Source: Apiosordaria backusii (Eukaryota; Ascomycota; Sordariomycetes; Sordariales; Lasiosphaeriaceae). Taken from it: a stretch of 64,000 bases of DNA. This document shows, piece by piece, positions 11,513 through 22,219 of the stretch. Position 1 is the stretch's first letter. Each line of letters begins with the position of its first letter. The DNA lies in the NCBI GenBank assembly GCA_030549205.1, contig JAUKTV010000001.1, forward strand, positions 1,922,001 through 1,986,000, given 5' to 3'. The notes beneath the pieces were generated by a model. It had not been told where the DNA came from and made no database searches. It worked only from the letters and a program-made list of their open reading frames with translations. The position numbers and the translations under genes are program-made.

Positions 11513-12555
11513 ATGGGAAGCTCGACCAAGCCGTCTGCGGATAATATAACCGACAGCGAATTTCAAGACTACCTTAGCAGGTATCCAGCTTGTCTTGAGG
11601 TTATTTCCAATAGCAAAGGCAGTAAGTCTCTGACAGGACTACCCAGGCCAGACCCGTGCAATAGCTAATACGATGTTGCAGCCAAAGAAGGTCAGAAATC
11701 GCTGTCTGAGCTTGATGCATACAGATATGGCGAAGCACTTGAGCAGTTTGGCACCAAAAAGCCTAAACAGATGACCATCGATGATGCCAAACTGTTGGTC
11801 GAATGGAAGCTGTATGTGTTTTCTCCTTTTCAGACTTGTCGTCACCCATTGCTTTGGACAATGCTACTGCATTTGTGGGGACGATGTTTCTTTGGTCTCA
11901 TTTCTTGTTACCGAGAGTTTGGTATCATCATGGTGGGACTAACATGAGTGACAGTCGCCACGGGAAATTCAGACCTTCTCTCCTCAAGCTCATTTCATCA
12001 AACGAGCCCAAGACTCTGAAAGAGACTGTTCAAGAGGCTGTGGCTGAGTACCAAAAGGCCAAGGAGCATTTGCACAGGGCTATCGATATCCTCTGTCAGC
12101 TCAAAGGCATCGGGCCGGCTACCGCCTCGCTTTTACTTGCAGTGCACGCTCCAGATAACATCATCTTCTTTGCCGATGAGGCCTTTTATTGGCTGGAGTA
12201 CAATGGATCCCAGGGCCCCATCAAGTACAACAAGAATGAGTACTACCAAATGGCTCTAAAGGCTCAAGCCTTGGCCAAGAGGCTTGGTGTTAAAGCCGTT
12301 GATGTAGAAAAGGTGGCGTTTGTCATTATGAGGGACGACCAAACCCAAGTTTCTGGAAAGGCGGCAGCCACAACGGAAAAAGAAGAGAAAAACGACAAGG
12401 AAGCGAAAACTGACAAGGAAGACAAGCCGGCAACCAGAACAGAGCCCGAAGAGAAAAACACCAAGTCTAAGCCACCGGCCAAGAGGAAGGCTTCCGGTGA
12501 CAATGCCGACACTAAAGTCCCTATCCGCCGTTCCAAACGAGGGAAACAAGCTTAG
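11513..12555 (+). CDS. Conserved fungal protein with a helix-hairpin-helix motif
   Basis: Function not recognised. Exons 11513-11621, 11682-11811 and 11955-12555. Introns: 11622-11681 (donor GTAAGT, branch GCTAAT, acceptor CAG) and 11812-11954 (donor GTATGT, branch ACTAAC, acceptor CAG). The product has 279 residues. The core (about residues 5-190) is mainly helical and contains LKGIGPATASLLLA, a helix-hairpin-helix motif like those that bind the DNA backbone in glycosylases. It is followed by a conserved-looking FFADEAFYWLEY segment. The last ~80 residues are a low-complexity Lys/Glu tail ending in basic clusters (PAKRKAS, IRRSKRGKQA) that resemble a nuclear signal. I infer a nuclear DNA- or RNA-associated protein. 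There is no catalytic Asp or Lys placed as in a DNA glycosylase, so glycosylase activity is not claimed. Confidence 0.8.
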
Positions 12556-13172
12556 AAACGAGATCACGGAACCAGAAAAGGACAACACGCGGCGCGAATC
12601 GGCATGTCGGGAGAGATCAGCAGTGCATCTGGGTTAAAGCCCTGATCCTTGCTCTTAGCAGAGGCTCTTTTCAGCCCTGCAAAGGAAAGCTAGGGACTGT
12701 CGGGCGTTGCAAGCGAGACGTTAGCAGAGTTTTGAGAAGTCAACCAAGAATCATTGCCCGAGTCTTTGCCTTTGGATTTGGGTAGGGGTGCTTAAAATTC
12801 CCCTATTGGGGGGACCATCGTAGAATTTACGTGGGGTGTCTTGTCCGGCCAGACGGCCCGTGTCTGCGCTTTGCGGTCCCCTGGTAGAGAGACAGGGACA
12901 TGGCCTAAACGACTTACACCTTTTTGGTTTCCACTTTCGGATCTCCATGCATCAACAACCGTCTTTCAGACCTGGAGCAATGCCTATACCGAGGCAAGCA
13001 TGGAAACCACACCGCATCCCGTCAGCGTCGACAGACAAAATGTATATCTCTGCTGCTTCTTGCAGCTGCTACATACCCGGTCCTTCCCACTTCTCCTGCA
13101 TTCAATTTGCGCTCCTGGACTGCAGCTGCACCTCCGCTCGTGTTGCTATGTTATTCGCGCGCATCCCCCGAC
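12556..13172. other. Intergenic: promoter of the DUF1479 gene
   Basis: No gene seen. The frame of the downstream gene is open back to 12924, but that part lacks coding character. The start of the next gene is therefore uncertain. Confidence 0.4.
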
Positions 13173-14708
13173 ATGGCCATTTCTGTAGGGCCTCTTCCGA
13201 TCTCCCCCATCTCCTTGAGCCATTCACCCCCGTCGAGAAAGGATGAGATGCTTTCACGATCATACTCCGACCCAATACCCCTCCCGCGGCGGTTCAGCGT
13301 CCTAAAGGAAAGGCTAGTCTCCGGAAAGGAATCAACTCTGGCACCCTCGTGGCAGCGTTTGATACAGAGCCTTTCCGACGAGGTTGATCTCGTATCATCT
13401 CTAGGACCACAGGCTGTCCCCACTATCGACTTTTCCGACATCAAGAAGCCTAGGTTGGCTGAGGTTTTCCGAGAGAGTCTTCGGCAAAGGGGTGTTGCCA
13501 TCATACGCAATGTAATACCACGGGATACAGCCAAGGACCTTTACGAGGATGCGATGGGGTATCTTGACGAAAACGCACAGAGAAGGCCAAGTACTCCTCA
13601 GGAATCTGACCTACAGGAGCTGTACTGGAGTGCAGCTCAGATCAAGGCAAGAGGACATCCCAATGTCTTGGAAGCTCAGCGTTTTGCCATGGGGTTATGG
13701 ACCTCTAAAGATCCAAAGGCGAGGGTTGCCACAAACTTCCCAATAATCTATGCCGATCGGATGAGAACCGGCCGAGGTGCGGCAGATAGGCAGACCCCCG
13801 CGGCAGCTCACATAGATGGCGGCAGTGTGGAAAGGTGGGAGACGGACGGGTATGGAAGAGCGGGAACCTACAATGAAATTTTCCAAGGGCAATGGGAAGA
13901 ATACAACCCGTGGGAGGTCAGTTTAACCCCCCGTTCTTCATTACCTCTCAGTTACTGACCGCTTATGCAGAGCAGCACCCGCCTAACAGTAACCTCGGAC
14001 CTCTACCACAAAGCCGGTGCCTGCTCCATCTTTAGAATGTACCAGGGCTGGCTTGCCCTCTCCCCAGGCCCCTCCTCGATGCGCGCCTGTCCCATGCTCA
14101 GACACGCAACCGCTTACTTCCTCCTCCGACCCTTTTTCTCCCCATCAACCCCATCCTCCTCCCCAACCTCAGAAGACTGGACCTTCACATCCCCACCAAA
14201 CTCCATCCTCCACGGCGCTCTCCCTTCCTACGCCCAAGAAATCAACCCCTCCATCCACCCCCATCTCCAGCTCGCCCGCTCCCTCATCGACATCCCCGAC
14301 CTCCAACCAGGCGATTACCTAATCTGGCACCCGGACCTCATCCACTCCATCACCCCTTCTACCCCATCATCCCCCTCAGCAAGCGTCATGTACCTCCCCT
14401 GCGTACCCCTCACCCAAACAAACGCCTTGTACCTCTCCCGCCAGCGCAAATCTTTTCTCCTCGGCTGCCCCGGCCCGGACTTCTTTGACGGGTGCGGCGG
14501 CTACAGCAGCGGCAACCACGGCAGAGGAGAAGCGCACTACGTCGGCCGCCCCGGAGTCCAGGAAGTGAGCGACGCGGGCGGGGAGGAGGGGTTGCGAGCG
14601 ATGGGGTTGCTGCCGTGGGACGAGGAGGAGGCGGACACGGACTTTGAGAGGGAGGTGCTCGCCATGGCGAACGGGATCTTGTTTCCGGATTTGTATGACA
14701 TGTATTGA
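13173..14708 (+). CDS. DUF1479 (YbiU-like) Fe/2OG oxygenase-fold protein
   Basis: Member of the DUF1479 family, whose fold belongs to the cupin-like 2-oxoglutarate oxygenases; the substrate is unknown. Exons 13173-13916 and 13971-14708 are joined in frame across an intron with donor GTCAGT and acceptor CAG, giving 493 residues. Visible family features are VPTIDFSDI, the RQRGVAIIRNVIP segment, the metal-binding HIDGG (His-x-Asp) after TPAAA, and the distal histidines in GDYLIWHPDLIHS. The catalytic set therefore appears intact. The C-terminus is acidic (DEEEADTDFEREV) and ends ILFPDLYDMY. The start at 13173 (MAISVGP) is a choice; 13248 (MLSRSYSD) is also possible. The second exon is strikingly C-rich in its third codon positions compared with exon 1. 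Confidence 0.85.
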
Positions 14709-15474
14709 TACACACGTGTCATGACAGCTGGAAGTGTATTTGTGTATATATTGTACAAAACAGCTTGTTGTATAAAATGTAGAAAGAGAAAACGGGATAC
14801 AAGGGATATAGCGTTGAATTTTTGGGATAGATAGTTAGCATTCATCGGTTTCGCATTTTATAGACTGCTCTGGCTAGGGCTTTTTGGTCGATTTCTGTTG
14901 ATTGATATAGACAAACGAAAACCAAAGTGTTTAGAAGACGGAAAGGACAACTTGGTGCTTTGCTTAAATGTGTGATGCTGCGTTCTCGTTTGGAATAGCT
15001 GCCTTCTGGGCAGGCATGCCTCATGCGCAGACGCATCTACATCGTAGGTAAACATGTCTCTGTCCCATGTGGACGTGTCTAGATTTCATGCACGCAACCC
15101 TCGATTCTTAAAACACCTTTAACACTCTGGGTGGGCGTATCTACACTCTCAAAGATGTGTCTGTAACTTAAATAGATGTCCCATTAAAGAAAAAAACCAT
15201 CAGTTTTACCGCTAATGAATACATGTAGGTAAGAACACCCTAACCCAACTCTCACAAAGTATACAATTTCCAGTCACTTCACCCTACACCCCGCCTTCCC
15301 CCCCGAGCAAGCTCCCTACGGAGACCAAATATTCTCCGGCACCTGCGACGCCGCCCTCCGGAGCCTCGTCTCCCGATCACTATCATCCTCCTTGAATAAC
15401 CCCGAGGCTTTCCCTACACCGGCAACACCGTCGGAATCAAGCTTCTCCACCCCTTCCCAAAGACGGTGCACATC
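14709..15474. other. Convergent intergenic region
   Basis: 3' flanks of the DUF1479 (+) and BAP31-like (-) genes. AT-rich, with no supported gene. One CCCTAACCC telomere-like 9-mer near 15235 is too short to mean anything on its own. Confidence 0.45.
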
Positions 15475-16325
15475 CTATTTGTCCTTCTTGGAAATGCTGC
15501 CATTATCCTGAGTAGCGCCATACCTCTCCGCCAGCTCATCATACTCCCTGTGCAGACCCTCAGACTGCTTCTTCAAGGTAGCAATATCCTGATCCCGGAG
15601 CTTGATTTCCCTCTTCAGGCGCGAGATCTCACCGGCGTCACCAGCTTGGGCCAGCTTCTCGGCCTGCTTGGTATTCTTCTCTGACCCCTCGTAGAGCTTG
15701 ACCTTCTCCTCCAGGCGCAGGGTCTCGAGGATCATGATGTAGGTGCGGTTGAGGATCAGAGACAAAAACAGGGTGAAGCCGCACAGGTACATGTTGCGCT
15801 GCGAGTAAAACTTGCGGGCTTGGACTTCGAGGCGTTCGTGGCCCATTATGGCTTGTCTGTTTCTGACTTTGATTAGTCGCTGGAAAAAAATGAGGGGGGT
15901 ATAAAGGGGTAAAAAATCAAAACGTACGCGCTATTCCCGTTGTTGCCCTCGGTTGCGGCGGCGAGTTCGACTTGGACGCGGTAGACACGGTTTACGCTGT
16001 CGATGAAGAGAATGAGGATGAAGACAAAGGTGATCTTTAGCCAGTATTGTACTTTGGCTACAATCGGATTCTCGGAGATGAAGCTGGAAGATTGCAAGTT
16101 AGCTATGGTGCAGGCTACCAAGAGGGGAGCTGCGAAGGACATACGTGAAAAGCCTCCTGCGCATGGTAAATGGCAGTGGAATGACCAAGAGCATGAACAG
16201 GGCCATTTCTGCTACTAGCAATAGAAAGACCTTTGATGATTGTTAGTCGAAGTTCAAGACGAAAATCTCGGCGCTGTAGTGGGAGCTGGAGAGAGGGAGC
16301 ATACCAAGGTGTAGTAGAGCGTCAT
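15475..16325 (-). CDS. BAP31-like ER transmembrane protein (YET family)
   Basis: Endoplasmic-reticulum export or chaperone factor of the BAP31/Yet1-Yet3 family, acting on membrane-protein cargo. Four exons on the minus strand: 16305-16325 (MTLYYTL), 16145-16230, 15928-16083 and 15475-15856. Intron donors are GTATGC, GTATGT and GTACGT; acceptors are AAG, CAG and CAG. The product has 214 residues. Three hydrophobic segments are visible: VFLLLVAEMALFMLLVIPLP near the N-terminus, WLKITFVFILILFI, and MYLCGFTLFLSLILNRTYI. A cytosolic coiled coil of about 80 residues follows (LRLEEKVKLYEG onward). The C-terminus KKDK is a dilysine-type ER-retrieval signal. Length, topology and the ARKFYSQRNMYL motif all match the family. 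Which YET paralogue it is cannot be settled here. Confidence 0.93.
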
Positions 16326-17890
16326 TTTGGCGGCGCTGATGTGGTTGTCGTGGGTATCTCAACTATTGGAAGTATGATATTGTATTGGTGTCGTTGAAAG
16401 TTGTCGTGAGCAAATCCGGACAGCTTTGTTGTTTTTAAGATCAAGAGCTCTTACCGGTGGACTGATAGGTGTGACGTGGGCCTTTCCAAGCTGGAAGCTT
16501 CCCTAAGCAGGGCTGGAACCAACAACGTCATTGCTGTGGCTGAAGCTCAGGCTGGAGTGGCCCGTGCTGTGGAGCGGGGCTGGTTTCACATGCCACAAAG
16601 GAAGTCAAACACAACCCTAACCCGTGGATTGGCCTGTTGTTCGCATCTTTGAGGAGCCAAGTTCTTGACTTCAACTCTTTCATCAGGGCAGATTGTTGGC
16701 CCTTTATCAAATAGCAGTTCCGTACTGAAGCTATCCTGTCACTTGGGTCCGGTTCTACTGATCTGGCCGTTATATGTTTCGCGTGGAGTCTGTGGCTGAG
16801 TTTTACTGCTCAAACTTTCAACGTCATCTCTTTGTATAGAAACAACCCTTTTGTTTGCCCTCTCACAGCTATGAAGACTGCGATTACCCTCCTTTTGCGC
16901 GTTTCGGTTCCTTTTTATACAAAACCTTTGCCGGTATTCCCCTGTTTTTATGAATCTGAGGGTCTTATCCCGAACCAACCCAGCATAGGGCTGAAATCAC
17001 CTCCGAAGCTATCACATTGTTTTGTCATTTCAGAACTGAGCAAGAGCTTATCACTGGATATGGCCAAGGGAATGAACAGCCACCAGCAACACAACAGTTT
17101 CCTTGGAACTCTCATTGGTGATTTCTGGGACATGGCGGCAAGAGACATTTCTTCAACCCACTTGAAGCCACGCTTCCCCCGCAGCCCGCCGCTGCGGCCT
17201 CCACGCATAGTGTGATGGCCTCGAAGGCCTCGCCTTAGTTCCCGTTCGGTGGCTGATATGGTGCACTGGGGAGGATCTCATGAGATCAGAGGATGCGGTG
17301 AAGTTTCTCGCAGTGACCGACGGCTTGCAGTGTTAAAACATTCGCATTGCATACAGGGCCCAATCGGGCTTAATTTTGTTACATACTGGGGAAAAAGCCT
17401 CGAGTGAGCTCGTTTTTTTTCTCGTCATAACGAGGGCTGAGTCCGACTGTAATTTCCACTCCGTTTGCCCTCACGCCCTTCTCATCAAGTCTCAGGTTAT
17501 TTCTTTGCTATTTGAGCACCAAGATGGGATGAAATCTGAGCTGCCAGAATAGCAACGCCGAGTGACCAGAGCCAGCATATCAGCCCTGCACCCATCATCC
17601 GATTCCTCGTATTTAGCTTCAAGGCACTGACACCATTCCCCTTCATTGTTGATAAAATCCAGTCTGGGATATGAGATCTACAGGTTGCTGAACATCTTTT
17701 TCGGCTTCGGCATCTCGCGCCCTCTTCAACAGACCCATTCATAGGTTCCACTTCCAGCTTTTCAAGGTCCCCTCAAGTTATTGTGATCAGCCTCCTTCTT
17801 TTTATTGTTTGTTGAGGCCACAAACGACTTGACATTGTCAACTCGCAGTCAACAATACCTCACAGAGTCGGTCAAACCACTCAAGAGAAG
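16326..17890. other. Intergenic, no gene seen
   Basis: About 1.5 kb upstream of both the BAP31-like gene (-) and the small secreted peptide gene (+). Short open frames exist on both strands (for example 16832-17215 + and 17497-17751 -), but none has supporting features. Presumably regulatory and leader DNA. Confidence 0.4.
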
Positions 17891-18133
17891 ATGCGAGTCC
17901 CTTCCCTTCTCGCTGTCTGGGCCGTTGTCGCAAGCAACAATCTAGTCGCAGCAAGACCTATTGTCTGCCCAGACGTATGTGTTTTCTATCACCCCTAGGA
18001 GTTTATCCCCAATCACTAATTTGTTGCTTTCACTCAGTTAAAACGCGACCTTATCCTCAAGGGCGAGCTCGCCCCAGAGGCTTGCTGCTCCTATGGCCGA
18101 TGCTTGGGGGACGTGGTAATAGCCATGGCCTAA
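17891..18133 (+). CDS. Tiny secreted cysteine-containing peptide precursor
   Basis: Too short and too split to stand out as an open frame. Exon 1 (17891-17974) encodes a signal peptide, MRVPSLLAVWAVVASNN, followed by LVAARPIVCPD. The intron 17975-18037 has donor GTATGT, branch CACTAAT and acceptor CAG. Exon 2 (18038-18133) encodes LKRDLILKGELAP, then EACCSYGRCLGDVVIAMA and a stop. The product has 59 residues, with four cysteines after the signal peptide and a Lys-Arg pair that could be a Kex2 cleavage site. Cleavage there would release a ~29-residue peptide with a CCxxxxC motif. Correct splice signals, codons and a signal peptide together support a real gene. Function unknown; a secreted signalling or effector-like peptide is an inference only. 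Confidence 0.62.
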
Positions 18134-19739
18134 CGAACACACAATGTCGTCCTCGAGAACCAGGCGGCAAATGGATACGAAAGTTCACAAGTTCACGATA
18201 GCATCGGAAACCAACTGGGATATGCAGCGAACTTTTATTTTATTTTATTTTTTTACACCTTATACGACATATACCCCGCAGCTGACTGAGCATGGCGGAC
18301 CCGACATCGCGGAACCTTTCTACCTCACGCCGTGAAACGACGTTCTTTTCTTTCTTATTCGACTGGATTAACTTGACTTTGCGGTTGCATAAATTATGCA
18401 TATACGGGGTTGGAGGAGGTTAATAGATGCGGTGGGCATTGACGATTGGCTGCGACTCTCAGAGGGGAATTTGGTGCCTTTTTTTCGTGCAGGAGAAATT
18501 TAAGATTGTTGACGATACCGCAACCTGGAAAATCAAGGGGAACGGGGTGTACGGAGGGGGTATTAATGATGTTTGGAAGATTTATATGAACGGCAAAAAA
18601 GTCAACGGTCGGAAGGTTACTCGGCAGACCGGAAGAGGCTACGTTGTATCCGGCAGTCCAGACCGATACCGAGAGGACAAGCAGCAACGAACAAAAAAGC
18701 AACTGCCATCTTTGGTTCTTTTCTTCTCTAGTCCACCACATGTCAAAGTTGCAATTGGTAATTCGAAACAAGCCCCCAAGTTCAATCTACAAGCGATGGT
18801 AGGCGGAAGAACAAAGGCCGAAGCGGAATAATCAGCTGGGCATTGAGGGGATCATTGAAGCGAAACCACGGAGGGACAGACTACCGTCGCTTCTTCGGCC
18901 GCTCCCGAGGGCAAGACGCCAGTGATTGGCGCGGATGACGGAGCTCGTTGAGGAGGGGGAAACGTCACTTGCAGCAGTTAGCTCAGGTTGACTGACACTA
19001 CGGCCGCGTCAAGTACCCCGTGGAGAAAGACGGTCGGTGTTGAAGCGGCCGAAGAGACGTAACCCCGAGAATACCCCACATTCCCGATGTACCTTCCTTT
19101 CTCTCTACATTCATTATCAATCTCTCTTTGCAAAGCCAAAATTGTTCGAAGGGATTGGTTCGGTAACGAAAATGGGATGGGTCATCTTTTTCGAGTCGTG
19201 GAATGACCCGCAGGGACTCTTTCCATTGATGCGTCTAGAACAATTCCTTTTCTTTTCTTCTTTTCCCCATCCATTTCTTTCCCGTGCCAATGTACGGTGT
19301 GTGTGGTTGGTGGGCCCGGCGTAATGGAAAGGCCTCCAAGTTCTTGGTGGTAGTGCTTGTGATCGTCGAAGCATCAGATATCAAACTACTGCATCCTACC
19401 GTGGACCGTGGGGGGAGGGACGAACGGTTTGTGACATTGAAACCCTTGTTCCGTTTTCGAGCGTACCTTGCGAGCTTTATTTTCGCCCGTCCCCCATCTC
19501 CATATCTCGGTGGTGTTGTAGCGAGATCGGCAGGGTGGTGACCTCTTATTCGGATTCTTCCGTTGTTACATAGTATATAAGTTCAAGGTCGAGAAACCTA
19601 CCTTACTCGTGTTGTTGTGTTCCCGTTTCGTTCGGTCTTTATTTCTGGGCTCCTGTTCCAAGCTCTCGTAGCTACCCCACCACCATCGTCATCGACGACC
19701 TCCCTCTTCCGAACAAGCAGAGAACAAGCAAGAGACAAG
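18134..19739. other. Intergenic: LAD promoter region
   Basis: No gene supported; open frames at 18427-18831 (+) and 19037-19324 (+) look random. Runs such as GTGGGG near 19409 fit the loose CreA carbon-repression consensus, which would suit a pentose-catabolic gene, but such matches are common by chance. Confidence 0.4.
19574..19580 (+). promoter_or_regulatory. TATA box of the L-arabinitol dehydrogenase gene
   Basis: TATATAA, 166 nt before the chosen ATG at 19740. Confidence 0.5.
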
Positions 19740-20923
19740 ATGACAACAACAACGGTAACCCAAGTAAAAGCCACGAAGGCCAACATTGGCGTCTTCACCG
19801 ACCCCTCCCACAAGCTTTGGATTGACTCTGCTGAACCTTCGCTAGAAAGCGTTCAGCAAGGCAGTCCAGAGCTCAAGGAGGGGGAGGTGACAGTTGCGAT
19901 TAGAAGCACGGGAATTTGCGGGTATTGCTCCTCTTTCCCTCCCTCTTTCCTCTTGTTAGCATGAGCTGATCAATTACTTCACCCAGGTCTGACGTCCACT
20001 TCTGGAAACACGGCTGCATCGGGCCTATGATCGTAACGTGCGACCACGTCCTCGGCCACGAATCTGCCGGCGAGATCATCGCCATTCATCCTTCCGTTAA
20101 AAGCCTGAAGGTTGGAGACAGAGTAGCCATTGAACCGCAAGTCATCTGCAACGAGTGCGAACCCTGCCTCACGGGTAGATACAATGGCTGTGAAAGAGTT
20201 GACTTCCTTTCTACTCCCCCCGTAGCGGGACTGTTGAGGAGGTATGTCAACCACAAGGCGGCCTGGTGTCACAAGATTGGGGATATGAGCTACGAAGATG
20301 GGGCGATGCTGGAGCCGCTGAGCGTAGCACTGGCGGGGATGCAGAGGGCGGGGGTGAGGTTGGGGGATCCAGTGTTGATTTGCGGGGCGGGGCCGATTGG
20401 GTTGATTACGTTGCTTTGTTGCCAGGCTGCTGGGGCGTGTCCGCTGGTCATCACGGATATTGATGAGGGGAGGTTGAAGTTTGCGAAGGAGATTGCTCCG
20501 GGTGTGGTGACGGTTAAGGTCGAGCCTGGGTTGGGGATTGAACAGCAGGCGGAGAGGATTGTCAAAGAGGGGTTCGAGGGGATTGAGCCGGCGGTTGCCT
20601 TGGAGTGTACGGGGGTTGAGAGCTCGATTGGGGCGGCGATTTGGGCGGTCAAGTTTGGGGGTAAGGTGTTTGTGATTGGGGTGGGGAGGAATGAGATTCA
20701 AATTCCGTTTATGAGGGCGAGTGTGAGGGAGGTGGATTTGCAGTTTCAGTATAGATATAGCAATACGTGGCCGAGGGCGATTCGGCTGGTGCAGAACAAG
20801 GTGGTGGACTTGTCGAGGTTGGTTACGCATAGGTTTCCGTTGGAGGAGGCGCTGAAGGCGTTTGATACGGCGAGTGATCCAAAGACGGGGGCGATCAAGG
20901 TGCAGATTCAGAGTTTGGAATGA
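19740..20923 (+). CDS. lad1: L-arabinitol 4-dehydrogenase (zinc medium-chain dehydrogenase)
   Basis: Oxidises L-arabinitol to L-xylulose with NAD+ in the fungal L-arabinose catabolic pathway; cytosolic. Exons 19740-19921 and 19987-20923 give 372 residues; the intron has donor GTATTG, branch GCTGAT and acceptor CAG. Catalytic zinc ligands Cys60 (TGICGSDVHFWKHG), His85 and Glu86 (VLGHESAGE) are present. The structural-zinc cysteines Cys115, Cys118, Cys121 and Cys129 (ICNECEPC, YNGC) are also all present. The Rossmann motif is ICGAGPIGLI, followed by VITDIDEGRLKFAKE. The protein resembles fungal LAD more than xylitol or sorbitol dehydrogenase along its whole length, including the GAIKVQIQSLE end. 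Sorbitol or xylitol dehydrogenase remains the main alternative. Third codon positions become very G-rich in the second half of the gene. Confidence 0.92.
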
Positions 20924-21462
20924 GTTGGGAGTGGAGAGGTTGCTAGATAGTATCAGATTTTCATAAGAATATGAAGACTAAGTGAGAAGAGCATGTAAAA
21001 TAAGACTGAGAATGAAGATTGACATGCATGCAGGTCTAAGTGGTTGCTTCACTGACAGCTTTGAGCGAAGATATGGTCCGAGCTTCAGTGTCAATTCTGG
21101 CGTCTGATTGGCCGAGAGGGTTTGCCGAAAAGTTGGAACTGGCCAGTGCCCGAAGTTCGAAATGTTCCGGAGCATCCCATTTTTCTCCATCCGCGGGCCC
21201 CATTTTATTCCCAGTTGCGCGATATCGTCTTTCGCTCGTTGGAAGCCACCACAACAAACCACCAAAACTCACCCACCGTCAACGGCCGGCATTACGCATA
21301 ACCCCCGAACCCGGATTTTTCAAGACCTTCATCCGGCCGCCGTTCAACCTCCCCATCCCCTCAATTGGCCTTCCCTCGAACCAGAGCCGTCGTTAACTCG
21401 CACCGCTCGGCCGAACCCCCCGATACCCGAATCCCATCTTTTCACATTCTTCGCCACACAAA
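20924..21462. other. Intergenic: promoter of the ATP synthase g gene
   Basis: No gene seen. The last ~200 bases before 21463 are C-rich, as is common for leaders of highly expressed fungal genes. Confidence 0.4.
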
Positions 21463-22219
21463 ATGTCCTTCGCCCTTCTCTCAAGGCGGTCCGCCCTCAC
21501 CATGGGCCGCCAGATGGTCCGCTTCGAGTCCTCCGCTACCCAAAAAGCTGCCGAAACCGCCAAGCAGACTGCCTCCAAGGCTCAAGCTCAAGCCGCTGAA
21601 CTCTCGGCCAAGGCCCAGGAGGGTCTCTCGCGCGTCACTGCCGCTGCCGGTCCTGCTATCGCCAACGCTGCGAAGAACGTCTCAGGTGCGCTGGGCAGGG
21701 TTGGCGGGCCTACAGGGCGTATTGTTGCTTTTGTTGAGAGTATGTCTTTGGGCTAAAGAGTTCAGGCGCATGCTTGGGCGTCAAGGGGAGATATCATGGG
21801 ATGCTAACATACAATTCCCAGGCAAAACCCCCTCTGTTGTCTACTACACCAAGGTCGGCATTGAGGTTGCCAAGATCGTTTATCGGGGCCGGAGCATGTC
21901 TCCTCCGTATGTTTCTTCACTGGTCGAAACCCCGCCATACACCCCCGGCCGCTAACATGTGAATTTTGATAGCTCCGTCTCTACCTTCCAGACATACTTC
22001 CAGAACCTCTGGAAGCAACTCCAGACCCCCGGCCCCTTCTTCTCCCAGCTTGCCAAGACCCTCAACCCCCAGCAAGTGCGCAACCTTTCGAGGACACAAG
22101 TGGCCGCTGGTGGCGTCCTCCTCGCCGAGCTCCTCGGCTTCTTCACCGTTGGCGAGATGATTGGCAGAATGAAGATTGTTGGGTATCGCGGTGGCCAAGC
22201 GGCTGCTGCTCACCACTAA
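21463..22219 (+). CDS. ATP20: Mitochondrial F1Fo ATP synthase subunit g
   Basis: Membrane-embedded subunit needed for dimerisation of ATP synthase and cristae shape in the inner mitochondrial membrane. Exons 21463-21739, 21822-21906 and 21973-22219. Intron donors are GTATGT and GTATGT, with GCTAAC branch points and acceptors CAG and TAG. The product has 202 residues. The first ~25 residues (MSFALLSRRSALTMGRQMVRF) look like a mitochondrial presequence. An Ala/Lys-rich helical region follows, then SKTPSVVYYTKVGIEVAKIV. The C-terminal hydrophobic helix carries the conserved GEMIGRMKIVGY segment, with the GxxxG-like spacing used in dimer contacts. The exon order and lengths match fungal Atp20. 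Confidence 0.92.

Noticed and set aside
15235..15245. CCCTAACCC telomere-like 9-mer; similar ones near 16613 and 35501
   Set aside because: One and a half repeat units only; expected by chance in 64 kb and not an interstitial telomere.
18427..19324. Plus-strand open frames upstream of LAD
   Set aside because: No start context, no conserved features and an unlikely composition; treated as promoter/intergenic DNA.
19400..19420. CreA-like GTGGGG match upstream of LAD
   Set aside because: A six-base degenerate site occurs too often to be listed as a feature without conservation.
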